Shown here in pieces: positions 8,813 to 16,818 of a stretch of 64,000 bases of DNA. The notes under the pieces are model-generated. The model was not told the origin of the DNA. It ran no database searches and saw nothing but the letters and a program-made list of their open reading frames with translations. The DNA lies in contig NZ_CP114200.1 in assembly GCF_029392895.1 (NCBI RefSeq), positions 4,247,001 to 4,311,000 of the forward strand. Direction: 5' to 3'. Origin of the DNA: Streptomyces sp. 71268 (GTDB taxonomy: Bacteria > Actinomycetota > Actinomycetes > Streptomycetales > Streptomycetaceae). Each line of letters opens with the position of its first letter. Position 1 is the stretch's first letter. The position numbers and the translations under genes were made by a program.

Positions 8813-9715
8813 ATGCGACTGAGCACCGTGATTCTGCCGATCCGCCGCTGGTCCGATGGTGGTCGTGCGGAGTGGGAGCGCGCCGAGGACCTCGGCTTCC
8901 ACACCGCTTACACCTACGACCACCTGTCCTGGCGGACCTTCCGCGACGGCCCGTGGTTCGGCGCCATCCCGACACTGACCGCCGCCGCCGCGGCGACCTC
9001 CCGCATACGCCTGGGCACGCTGGTCACGTCGCCGAACTTCCGTCACCCGGTGACGCTCGCCAAGGAACTCATCACGCTCGACGACATCTCCGACGGCCGG
9101 ATCACGCTGGGCATCGGCGCGGGTGGCTCGGGGTTCGACGCGACGACGCTGCTGGGGGGCGGCCAGGAACCGTGGTCGCCGCGTGAGCGGGCGGCGCGGT
9201 TCGGCGAGTTCGTGCCGCTGCTCGACCAGCTCCTCTCGGAGGGCGAGGTGACCGCCGAGGGCGCGTACTACGCGGCGGGTGCGGCGCAGAACATACCCGG
9301 CTGCGTACAGCGCCCCCGGCTGCCGTTCGCGGTGGCCGCGACCGGGCCGCGCGGACTGCGGCTCGCCGCGCGGTACGGGCAGGCGTGGGTGACCACCGGC
9401 GATCCCAAGCTCGCGGAGGACGCCACCGCCGCCGACTCGCTCGCCGCCATCGGACGACAGGTCGGGCGGCTCGGCGAGGCGTGCGCGGAGGCCGGCCGCG
9501 ATGTCGGCGAGCTGGACAAGATCCTGCTCACCGGCTTCACCCCGGACCGTCCGCTGGACTCGGTAGGGGCGTTCGTGGACTTCGCCGGCGCGCACGCGGA
9601 GCTGGGCTTCGACGAGATCGTGCTGCACGCCCCGATTCCCGACTCGGTCTTCGCCGCCGACCCCGCGGTCTTCGAGAAGATCGCGACGGAGGGCCTGGCC
9701 CAGCTCAACGGCTAG
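8813..9715 (+). CDS. LLM class flavin/F420-dependent oxidoreductase
   Basis: 300-residue luciferase-like monooxygenase fold (TIM barrel) binding FMN or F420. Typical blocks are WERAEDLGFHTAYTYDHL, RIRLGTLVTSPNFRHP, ELITLDDISDGRITLGIGAGG and ATGPRGLRLAARYGQAWVT. No catalytic residue identifies the substrate. The frame extends upstream to 8570, but that part is low-complexity; MRLSTV at 8813 is the family-like start and has a TACTCT box 6 nt before it. Flanked by same-strand genes with long gaps, so probably monocistronic. Confidence 0.85.
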   Translation: MRLSTVILPIRRWSDGGRAEWERAEDLGFHTAYTYDHLSWRTFRDGPWFGAIPTLTAAAAATSRIRLGTLVTSPNFRHPVTLAKELITLDDISDGRITLGIGAGGSGFDATTLLGGGQEPWSPRERAARFGEFVPLLDQLLSEGEVTAEGAYYAAGAAQNIPGCVQRPRLPFAVAATGPRGLRLAARYGQAWVTTGDPKLAEDATAADSLAAIGRQVGRLGEACAEAGRDVGELDKILLTGFTPDRPLDSVGAFVDFAGAHAELGFDEIVLHAPIPDSVFAADPAVFEKIATEGLAQLNG

Positions 9716-10056
9716 GGAGGCGGATCGCGGCGCCGTATCGGCTGGGAGGCATGGCGGATCGGGGGTGCGGTGGCTCGGGTGGGCGCGACTTGGGCGGTGG
9801 CGGCTCGGGTCGTGGCGGCTTGAAGCCCGGTGACTCCGAGGGGGGGCGTCGGGCATCCGTGCGAGCGGCGAGGCGGGGCGGGAGTACGGCTCGGGGACAG
9901 CCCGTCTCGCGTGGTGGCCGGCGGGTGGCGGTACAGGCAACGCCTGGTGAACGCCCGAAAGACAGGCGCTGACCATGTAGTTCGTCTGACTGACGACCTT
10001 CAACGGCTGGCTGACACGGCTTCACAGCGCCGGGGCGCGCACCTAGGGTCCGCTGT
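9716..10056. other. Intergenic region, promoter at 3' end
   Basis: About 340 bp without a recognisable gene. The first half is G-rich with irregular GGTGGC/GGCTCGG repetition. The last 40 bp hold a plausible promoter (TTCACA at 10021, 17 bp, TAGGGT) for the methyltransferase. Confidence 0.5.
10021..10049 (+). promoter_or_regulatory. Promoter TTCACA-17-TAGGGT, leaderless type
   Basis: -35 TTCACA at 10021-10026 and -10 TAGGGT at 10044-10049 with a 17-bp spacer. Seven nt later is the GTG start at 10057, so the mRNA should begin at or next to the start codon. Confidence 0.5.
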
Positions 10057-10959
10057 GTGAAGTTCCACAGCACTCTGATCGCTTCCCGTTCCGCCCGTCG
10101 CGCGCTGCGGCCCGTACTTGACCAGCTCGACCAGCGCATTGACAGAAAGCTTCGCTCAGCCCGCCGTGAACTCACCGTCCTCCGCGAGGAGCTGCGCCGC
10201 GCGCACTCCACTGACCTGCTGCTCGGGCGCGACGGCAGGCTGACCGACCGGCAGCCGAGCCGCGAAGAGATCGTGGAACTCGCTGCCCAGATCGCCGTCG
10301 TGACCGGACGCGACGGCGCGTACAGGGAAACCGTTCTGGCCTACCGCACCCTGGTGGAGCTGGAGAACCGTGGCGTCGGGCGCATCGCCGGCTCCACCCG
10401 CAACATCCTCGGCAAGCTCGCCGCCACGCCGCTGCTCAACCCGCCGAACGGCGAGATCCTGGAGATCGGCACGCTGTACGGGCTGTTCGCCGGTGGCATG
10501 GCCCGCCAGTTGCTACGGGCCGGGCTCCCGTACCAGCTCACCATCGTCGACCCGCTCTCACCCGTGCAGCTCCAGCCCGGCTTCGAGATCTCGTCCGACC
10601 CGTCGGGCACCCCCGTCACCGAGGCGGTGGTGCGCGCCAACCTCGCGTACGCCGGCGTCGAGGACGCGCGGCTGCGACTGCGCAGGGGCTTCTCGGAGGA
10701 CCCCGCCGTACGCGAGGAACTGTCCGACCGGCAGTACGGCGTCCTGATCATCGACGGCGACCACTCGTTCGAGGGGGTCGCCAACGACCTGGAGTGGGCC
10801 GAGCAGGTGGCCGCGCCGGGCGCGGTGATCGTGATGGACGACTACGGGGACGGTCGGTGGGCCGGCGTGCGCGAGGCCACCGAGAAGCGCCTCGCGGGCG
10901 ACACCCGGCTGCGCATGATCGGCCAGGTCGCCACGAGCGCCTTCCTCCGCGCCACCTGA
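10057..10959 (+). CDS. Class I SAM-dependent methyltransferase
   Basis: 300 residues. An Arg/Glu-rich, probably helical N-terminus (1-60) leads into a Rossmann methyltransferase of the Methyltransf_24 type. Motif I is ILEIGTLYGLFAGGMARQLL near 133, the acidic ribose-binding end of strand 2 is TIVDPLSP, and strand 4/5 gives IIDGDHSFEGV near 231 and VIVMDDYGD. This subgroup often methylates sugars or small hydroxylated molecules; the substrate is unknown here. GTG start, apparently leaderless. Gaps on both sides suggest a single-gene transcript. Confidence 0.8.
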   Translation: MKFHSTLIASRSARRALRPVLDQLDQRIDRKLRSARRELTVLREELRRAHSTDLLLGRDGRLTDRQPSREEIVELAAQIAVVTGRDGAYRETVLAYRTLVELENRGVGRIAGSTRNILGKLAATPLLNPPNGEILEIGTLYGLFAGGMARQLLRAGLPYQLTIVDPLSPVQLQPGFEISSDPSGTPVTEAVVRANLAYAGVEDARLRLRRGFSEDPAVREELSDRQYGVLIIDGDHSFEGVANDLEWAEQVAAPGAVIVMDDYGDGRWAGVREATEKRLAGDTRLRMIGQVATSAFLRAT

Positions 10960-10972
10960 CCCCGCCCCCTCC

Positions 10973-11008
10973 ACTACCCCCACTACCCCCACAACCCCCA
11001 CTGCCCTC
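10973..11008 (+). repeat. 9-bp tandem repeat, 4 units
   Basis: ACTACCCCC, ACTACCCCC, ACAACCCCC, ACTGCCCTC in direct succession just after the methyltransferase stop. Non-coding. Confidence 0.8.
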
Positions 11009-11414
11009 ACGCCCCCCACCCCTTCGCCGTCTCCGCCGCTTCACGGCGGAACACGCCCTGTCCCGCGCCGACCCGGCTGCGCCCAGGCGCCGACCCGGGC
11101 CGGCGCGGCCCCGTGCCCGCGCCTGTTGGCTGGGCCGCGCCCCTGGGCCGGCCGGCCTGAGCGGCCGGCCGAGCGCTCCGCTCGGGGGAGAAGCGGCGCG
11201 CCTCGTCCCCTGATCGGCGCAGGGCTTGCTGGACCGGAGCCGACGTTCCCCTTCTCGACTCCCATCACACCCGCGTTGACCTGCGCGGTTGCCTGGTCGC
11301 GCGAGGCTGGTGGCACGCCCTGCCCGGACCCACTGAGGCTCCGTACGACCGGTCGCGCGCCTTCTTCGTTCCGGAGTCGCACCCCCGCTCGCGGCGCCCG
11401 AGGGTCTGCACTTA

Positions 11415-11453
11415 TCTCACGAATACCCCGCAAAGGGGGAGAATCGTAAGAGA
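11415..11453. promoter_or_regulatory. Imperfect dyad upstream of htpX
   Basis: TCTcACGAaTaCCCC (11415-11429) is mirrored by GGGGGAGAATCGTAAGAGA (11435-11453) around a GCAAA centre. It ends 17 bp before the htpX ATG and overlaps the expected transcript start, so it could be a stress-responsive operator or a leader hairpin. Confidence 0.4.
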
Positions 11454-11470
11454 GCGCAGAGGAGGGGCTT

Positions 11471-12373
11471 ATGTCACGTACGCGATTCGCGCCGGACCGC
11501 GGGCTGGCCACTCGCATGGTGAGCACCATGTTCCTGATCGGGCTGCTGTACGTGGTCCTCGTCGGCGTCCTGGTGGCGCTGCTGGGTAACGCGTGGCCGT
11601 TGATCGTGCTGCTCGTGGGCGGGATGTTCATCGCCCAGTTCTGGTTCAGCGACCGGATCGCGGCGTTCAGCATGGGCGCGCGCGAGGTCACCCCCGAGCA
11701 GGCGCCGGAACTGCACGGCGCCGTGGACCGGCTGTGCGCGCTCGCCGACATGCCCAAGCCCCGGGTGGCTATAGCCGACAGCGACGTACCGAACGCCTTC
11801 GCCACCGGCCGTAGCCAACAGAAATCGCTGGTCTGTGCCACGACCGGGCTGATGCGCCGGCTGGAGCCTGAGGAACTGGAGGGGGTCATCGCGCACGAGC
11901 TGTCACACGTCGCGCACCGCGATGTCGCGGTCATGACCATTGCCTCCTTCCTCGGCGTACTGGCCGGACTGATCACCCGGATCGCCCTGTGGGGCGGACT
12001 CACGCGGGGCAACAACAGGGACAACGGCCTCGGCGTCGCCCTCCTGGTCATCCCGCTCGTCAGCGCCGTCGTCTATGCCATCAGCTTTCTGCTGACCCGG
12101 CTGCTCTCGCGCTACCGCGAACTCTCCGCGGACCGCGCCGCCGCCCTGCTGACCGGCCGCCCCTCCGCGCTCGCCGCCGCGCTGACCAAGGTGACCGGCG
12201 AGATGGCCCGCATCCCGACCCGCGACCTGCGGCAGGCCGAGCCGTACAACGCGTTCTACTTCGCCCCCGCCTTCTCCGGCAGCAGCCTCAGCAAGCTGCT
12301 GTCCTCGCACCCGACGCTGGAGCAACGCTTGGACCAGCTCGGACGCATCTCCGCACAGCTCGGCCGACCCTGA
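11471..12373 (+). CDS. htpX: Membrane zinc metalloprotease HtpX
   Basis: 300-residue M48B protease that degrades misfolded membrane proteins at the inner membrane. Two N-terminal helices (about 18-60) are followed by the zinc motif HELSH near residue 142, then two more helices (about 155-205). The third zinc ligand is the Glu in YRELSADRAA near 217. Length and topology match HtpX. AGAGGAGGGG lies just upstream of the ATG. The next gene encodes PspAB; this pairing recurs in actinobacteria and suggests a shared envelope-stress role. Confidence 0.92.
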   Translation: MSRTRFAPDRGLATRMVSTMFLIGLLYVVLVGVLVALLGNAWPLIVLLVGGMFIAQFWFSDRIAAFSMGAREVTPEQAPELHGAVDRLCALADMPKPRVAIADSDVPNAFATGRSQQKSLVCATTGLMRRLEPEELEGVIAHELSHVAHRDVAVMTIASFLGVLAGLITRIALWGGLTRGNNRDNGLGVALLVIPLVSAVVYAISFLLTRLLSRYRELSADRAAALLTGRPSALAAALTKVTGEMARIPTRDLRQAEPYNAFYFAPAFSGSSLSKLLSSHPTLEQRLDQLGRISAQLGRP

Positions 12374-12639
12374 TTGCCGCCCCCGACCCTCCCTTCGCTC
12401 CGTTCGTTCCATTCATCCCGTTCGCCATGCTTCGGGTCGCAGCCTGGCCAGCCCCTAAGCGGGGGGCGGGCGGCCGATGCGTGGCTCACGGTGTCGGCGG
12501 GGCAGGGCGTGGGTGGCGTGGCGGCGTGTCGGTGGTGCTGGTCTCCCACTCTCCGTCCTGCCCCCCTGCCCCCCTGCCTCCCCCGCCCCCTCCGCCTCCT
12601 CCTCCGCCCTCCGCTCCCGCCTCTGAAAGGACGATCTTC

Positions 12640-13224
12640 GTGGGCTTCCTGGACACCCTGCTCGGCCGCAGCAAGCCGGCCCGCCCGAACCTCGACCAGT
12701 TGTTCGCACTGCCATCGGCGGCGATCACCCTGGAGTCCGGCGCCGGGTTCACGCCGACCGGCCAGGGCTCGGTCTGCTTCGCGAGCGTGGAGGGCGGCGC
12801 GTTCGCCGGCCTCCAACGCGAGGTACGCGACCTGCTCGACGCCGACACCGAGCGCGGCGGCATTCCGGTCGAGTTCAGCCAGGACGCCTACGGCTTCACC
12901 TGGCTCCTCACTCGACACGCCCCGGACGACACCGCCGCCCTGGTCAACGACCTGCACGCGGTCAACACGACGCTGCGCGACGGCGGGTTCGGGCCGCAAC
13001 TCCTCTGCTCGCTGCTGAGCTTCCGCGACGCACGGGACCGCCCTCTCGCGCTTGTCTACCTCTACAAGCGCGGCACCTTCTACCCCTTCGCCCCACTGCC
13101 CGACGCGACCAGCAAGCGGGACAACGGACTCGAACTCCAGATCCGCGCCCTGCTCACCGACGACCTACGCATCGAGAAGGACCTGGGCCGCTGGTTCCCG
13201 GTATGGGGCGCGCCGGGCCTCTGA
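12640..13224 (+). CDS. pspAB: PspA-associated protein PspAB
   Basis: 194 residues, soluble. Starts MGFLDTLLGRSKP and ends DLGRWFPVWGAPGL, as I recall for the PspAB family encoded beside htpX in actinobacteria. No catalytic motif is visible; its biochemistry is not established. The GTG at 12640 is preceded at 8-nt spacing by GAAAGGA. The upstream 266 bp is a C-rich tract (about 12555-12615) that is strongly G-rich on the other strand. Probably co-regulated with htpX, although the gap is long for one operon. Confidence 0.85.
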   Translation: MGFLDTLLGRSKPARPNLDQLFALPSAAITLESGAGFTPTGQGSVCFASVEGGAFAGLQREVRDLLDADTERGGIPVEFSQDAYGFTWLLTRHAPDDTAALVNDLHAVNTTLRDGGFGPQLLCSLLSFRDARDRPLALVYLYKRGTFYPFAPLPDATSKRDNGLELQIRALLTDDLRIEKDLGRWFPVWGAPGL

Positions 13225-13478
13225 CGTCGACCTTTCCTTTCCTCCTCCCTTCTCCCGTCGCCTCCTCTCGCCCCCCGCACTGACCCGTCGACCGGCCGCC
13301 CCCAGCCCCGGCGCGCGCCTTTCGCCCGCCGCCCCGGCCCCGCGCGGCCTCCGGCCCGACCCGCGGCTCCCGGCCTGGCCCGCGACCCCCGTGGCCTGGC
13401 TCGTGAGGCCTGGCCTGACGCGTGGGCCCGCCCCATCTGCCCCTCGCATGGGGCCGCGCCATCCCGCCGGGCTGCGCC

Positions 13479-14003
13479 TCAGCGAATGATGCTGTTCAGC
13501 CAGGGGGTGAGGTTCCCCGTGCCCAGGACCGGCTCCTTGTACGTGACGTCGCCGGGCAGCGGAACGATCAGCACCTGGGAGGCCGGGAACAACCGCGTGC
13601 GTATCCAGGCCCGGCCGCCGAAGACGGCGTCGAGGAAGGCGGGTGCCTGCTCGCGCGGGACGCCGGTGAATTCGACGGTGTCCAGCGTGATGTTCGCGTC
13701 GCCCTCGCTGAACGTGTGGATCTGTACGGTCGGCCGCCCCGGGATCTCGATGAACGCCTCGTGTGGGAGCGAGCCGTCCGGGTCGGCGACGGAGAACGCC
13801 CCGGCGGCGAGGCGGCGGCCCGACTGGTCTGCCCCGATGGAGTGCTCCACGTTGGCCTGGCGGCCGTACCGTTCCGCGACGGCCAGCACAGCGGCTACGG
13901 CGCTCTCCGTACTGTCGACGCGCCGCCCGCCGGGCCCGTACCCCCCGGCCCCGCTCCCACCGTTTCCGCCCGGCGGACCAGGCGGGACGTTCGTAGGTCT
14001 CAT
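13479..14003 (-). CDS. Hypothetical protein
   Basis: 174 residues. A Pro/Gly-rich N-terminus (1-28) leads to a folded domain (about 30-174) with alternating hydrophobic strands, for example FIEIPGRPTVQIHTF and VLIVPLPGDVTY. No signal peptide, membrane segment or catalytic motif. I do not recognise the family. The annotated ATG has GGGAAGG only one base upstream, too close for normal spacing, so the start is unsure. It lies downstream of the MerR gene on the same strand and may be co-transcribed with it. Confidence 0.6.
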   Translation of the reverse strand: MRPTNVPPGPPGGNGGSGAGGYGPGGRRVDSTESAVAAVLAVAERYGRQANVEHSIGADQSGRRLAAGAFSVADPDGSLPHEAFIEIPGRPTVQIHTFSEGDANITLDTVEFTGVPREQAPAFLDAVFGGRAWIRTRLFPASQVLIVPLPGDVTYKEPVLGTGNLTPWLNSIIR

Positions 14004-14171
14004 GCCTTCCCATGATGCCGGACGGAACCTGCGGGCGAAGCGGTGCGCAGTGGGCGCGGGGCTGGGTCGTGGGCTGGGTGCGGCGCGGGCTTGAGCTGGG
14101 TGTGGGCGTGGGTTGGCGCGGGTGGTACTGGAACCAGACGGAAGGGCTAGGGGCGGCCCACGCTCGGTACC

Positions 14172-15404
14172 TCAGCCGCCGGGCTCCGAGGGCGGTGCCT
14201 CGGGTATGGCCAGGCGATCCATGCGACGGGCCCACACCTCGCGCTCTGCCGCGCCCGCTATGAAGGTGGACACGTTGGCGTCGCCGACCAACTCGCGCAC
14301 GACGCGGACGATTTCAGCCGGCAGCGTGACCTCCGCCTGGTCGCCCTGAGGTTGCTGCCACCCGTCCCGCTCGCCGGGCCCTCCGGCCGTCGGTTGGGAC
14401 CGCGTCCGGCCCTCCGACCCGCTGCCGGTTCGTACTTCGGTCGATCCGCTGTCCCCACTTCCGGTGGCAGCGCCGGGCCGGGGGCCTGACCCGGTGACGT
14501 ACTGGGCGGAAGGCGGGCCAGTCGGCTCAGGGGCTGGTCGGGTCGTGGGTGGGGGCTGGGTCTCGTCGGGTCGCCGGGTGTGAGGGTGAGCGGTGGTGGG
14601 TCGGAGGGAGCCGCCGGGCCGGGGGGTGTCCGGGCGGGGTAGTGGGCCGAACTGGTCGAGGTGGTGGTGCAGGTACCGGGTGGCCACCGCCCGCATCGCA
14701 CGGGCCAGTTCGGCGTCGATGGTCTGCTGGGCGAGCGGGCGGAAGCGGCGGATCAGGAACGCCGCCTCCTGGGCCTCCGCGTCCGTCGGAGGGTGGTCCA
14801 GGTACTGCTGGAACACGTGCTCCGTCGTGAAGTCCAGGAACCGGACCGCGATGTGCTCGATCTGGCCGCGCACCTCCCGTACGTGCTCGGCGATGGCCAA
14901 CAGCGGCACTCCGGCCGCGTGGAGTTCAGCCGCCACCGACAACTCCCGGGGGCTGGGCACCACGTAGGCGTCCGGGCAATCGTAGTCCGGCTCCAAGATG
15001 CCCAGCTCGACGGCCTCCGCGATGGCCGCCTGGTCGGGGGCGCCACCGAACCTGTCGGCCAACTCCGCCCGGCTGATCCGAGCGGCCTTCTCGTCGGTCC
15101 AGGGGCCCTCCACCTCGGCGACCAGGCCGAGCACCCCGCCCAGGTCGCGGCCGGCGTCCCATGCCTCAAGGAGTTCCTTGATGCTGGAGAGTGTGTAGCC
15201 GCGCTCCAGCAGCGCCGAGATCTGTTGGAGCCGGGCCAGGTGCTCGGCTCCGTACACGTTGGCCCGCCCGCGCCGCTCGGGTCTCGGCAACAGCCCGCGG
15301 TCCTGGTATCCGCGGATGGTGCGGACCGTGGCGCCGCTACGGTGGGCCAGCTCCTCGATCCGGTACTCGGGGGGCACGGCGGGTTCGGCGGTTGGTTCCG
15401 ACAC
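14172..15404 (-). CDS. MerR family transcriptional regulator, long form
   Basis: 410 residues. The MerR winged helix is at about 14-82: YRIEELAHRSGATVRTIRGY, then LLPRPERRGRANVY and LSSIKELLEAW. A helical effector region follows to about 245. Then comes a Pro/Thr/Gly-rich, probably disordered stretch (about 250-355), and finally a short helical segment (EIVRVVRELVGDANVSTFI). MerR proteins are usually 120-270 residues, so the extension is unusual. The GTG at 15404 has AAAGGGG at 6-nt spacing and is preferred over an in-frame ATG at 15467. No metal-binding Cys pattern. Confidence 0.82.
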   Translation of the reverse strand: MSEPTAEPAVPPEYRIEELAHRSGATVRTIRGYQDRGLLPRPERRGRANVYGAEHLARLQQISALLERGYTLSSIKELLEAWDAGRDLGGVLGLVAEVEGPWTDEKAARISRAELADRFGGAPDQAAIAEAVELGILEPDYDCPDAYVVPSPRELSVAAELHAAGVPLLAIAEHVREVRGQIEHIAVRFLDFTTEHVFQQYLDHPPTDAEAQEAAFLIRRFRPLAQQTIDAELARAMRAVATRYLHHHLDQFGPLPRPDTPRPGGSLRPTTAHPHTRRPDETQPPPTTRPAPEPTGPPSAQYVTGSGPRPGAATGSGDSGSTEVRTGSGSEGRTRSQPTAGGPGERDGWQQPQGDQAEVTLPAEIVRVVRELVGDANVSTFIAGAAEREVWARRMDRLAIPEAPPSEPGG

Positions 15405-15621
15405 GCTTTGCCCCTTTCTCTCTTCCGGCGACTGTGTCGTCTTCGTCGTTCTCATCGTGGTTGCCATCGAGTGCTGTGTGGTCGTTGTACGCGCGGTCGC
15501 GTTGGTGGCCTGCTGCCTACGCCTGCCGCACGTTGCCTGGGCCTGCCTTGCTGTTGTTGTGCTTCGGCTTCGTGTGGTGGCGGGGTCGCGGGCGGGCTGG
15601 ACGGTGTCTGTCTGCGGCTTC

Positions 15622-16626
15622 CTACAGCGTGGCGCGGGCGATCGCTCCTGCCGCCGAGCGAGCCGCCGGGGACGAGGCCAGGTACTCCACGGCCCGGCGC
15701 AGCGAGCCCTCCTGAGAGGGGTGGTAGGACCGCTTCATGTAGCGGGGTATCGCTCGGCCCAACTCTCCCCAGGTAGGCAACAACCCCTTGGCCACCGCCC
15801 GGTTGTGCTCGCGCAGCGAGTACCGCAGGCGTCGGGCCAGTACCGGATCGTGGCGCAGCAAGTAGGCGGTGCCCGACGCCCACAGCCACAGCATCACGGG
15901 GGCCACCACGGCCATCGCGTACAGCCGCCGCGCGTAGCCGGTCGCGCCGGTGCCGGCGCAGTGCTGGTACATGTCGAACGCGACGGAGCGGTGCTCGACC
16001 TCCTCGGCGCCGTGCCACCGCAACAGGTCCAGCATGACGGGGTCGGTGTCGGCCTCCTCCAGCGCGTTGGCGCCGAGCACCCAGTCGCCGAGCACGGCCG
16101 TGAACTGCTCTATGGCCGCTATGACCGCCAGCCGGAAGCGCAACCACTCGCGTGGGGGCACCGGCTGCCTGAACGGCGGCTTGTCGCCGAGCAGGACATC
16201 GAAGAGGAAGTCCAGGCGGCGCAGGTACGGCGCGGTGTCCAGGCCCTGGGCCGCGAGGTGGTCGAGGACGTACGTGTGCTGCGTGCTGTGCGTGGCCTCC
16301 TGGCCCATGAACCCCTTCACGTCGCGCAGCAGGTCCGGGTCGGTGACCAGTGGCAGGGCCTCCTTGAAGACCTTCACGAACCACCGCTCACCGGCCGGAA
16401 GCAGCAGATGCAGCACGTTGATCACATGGGTGGCGGTTGGCTCGCCCGGAATCCAGTGCAGGGGCGTCCCGTCCCAGTCGAAGGAGACACGGCGCGGCGC
16501 GATGCGTACGCCGGTGCCCGTCCCGTCCTCGGCACTGGCGCCCGCGGGGCGCTCACCGGCCCCAGCGAGCCCGCCTTGGTCCCCGCCCCCGTACTCGTGC
16601 CCGCTCGCCGCAGCACGTCCATCCAT
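15622..16626 (-). CDS. Metal-dependent hydrolase (PF10118 family)
   Basis: 334 residues, predicted helical bundle with a di-metal site. Ligand-type motifs are EATHSTQHT near 109 and HGAEEVEHRSVAFD near 205, with further Glu/His in IAAIEQFTAVLGDW. A hydrophobic pair of helices (about 235-265) may attach it to the membrane. The first 50 residues are low-complexity. GGAAAGGAG precedes the ATG. The biological substrate is unknown. Its upstream region holds the 7-bp minisatellite at 16702-16792. Confidence 0.75.
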   Translation of the reverse strand: MDGRAAASGHEYGGGDQGGLAGAGERPAGASAEDGTGTGVRIAPRRVSFDWDGTPLHWIPGEPTATHVINVLHLLLPAGERWFVKVFKEALPLVTDPDLLRDVKGFMGQEATHSTQHTYVLDHLAAQGLDTAPYLRRLDFLFDVLLGDKPPFRQPVPPREWLRFRLAVIAAIEQFTAVLGDWVLGANALEEADTDPVMLDLLRWHGAEEVEHRSVAFDMYQHCAGTGATGYARRLYAMAVVAPVMLWLWASGTAYLLRHDPVLARRLRYSLREHNRAVAKGLLPTWGELGRAIPRYMKRSYHPSQEGSLRRAVEYLASSPAARSAAGAIARATL

Positions 16627-16701
16627 GGCGCACGACTCCTTTCCGGTTTCCGGTGTCCTGCCCACCGCCCCGTGACCTCACCGGCGCCCGAGCGTTACGC
16701 G

Positions 16702-16792
16702 GTGACTGGTGACTGGTGACTGGTGACTGGTGACTGGTGACTGGTGACTGGTGACTGGTGACTGGTGACTGGTGACTGGTGACTGGTGACTG
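16702..16792 (+). repeat. Minisatellite: 13 perfect copies of GTGACTG
   Basis: A 7-bp unit repeated 13 times without a single mismatch, in the gap between the metal-dependent hydrolase start (16626, minus strand) and the stop of the hydrolase/SDR gene (16819). Because 7 is not a multiple of 3 and no gene covers it, it is non-coding. Perfect identity implies recent expansion, so copy number probably varies among strains. Confidence 0.97.
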
Positions 16793-16818
16793 GTGGGCCC
16801 CGCCCGTGGGAAGCGGGG

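Larger units (their letters stand above)
10960..11470. other. Intergenic region upstream of htpX
   Basis: 511 bp, no gene recognised. It begins with a C-rich 9-bp tandem repeat (ACTACCCCC type, four units, 10973-11008). GC-rich sequence follows with a CCGAGCG-CTC-CGCTCGG hairpin at 11169-11185, which may end methyltransferase transcripts. The last 60 bp carry an imperfect dyad in front of htpX. Confidence 0.5.

Noticed and set aside
12555..12615. C-rich tract before pspAB considered as a CRISPR-like or tandem repeat.
   Set aside because: No fixed unit or spacer structure; simple low-complexity CCCCCT/CCTCCT sequence.
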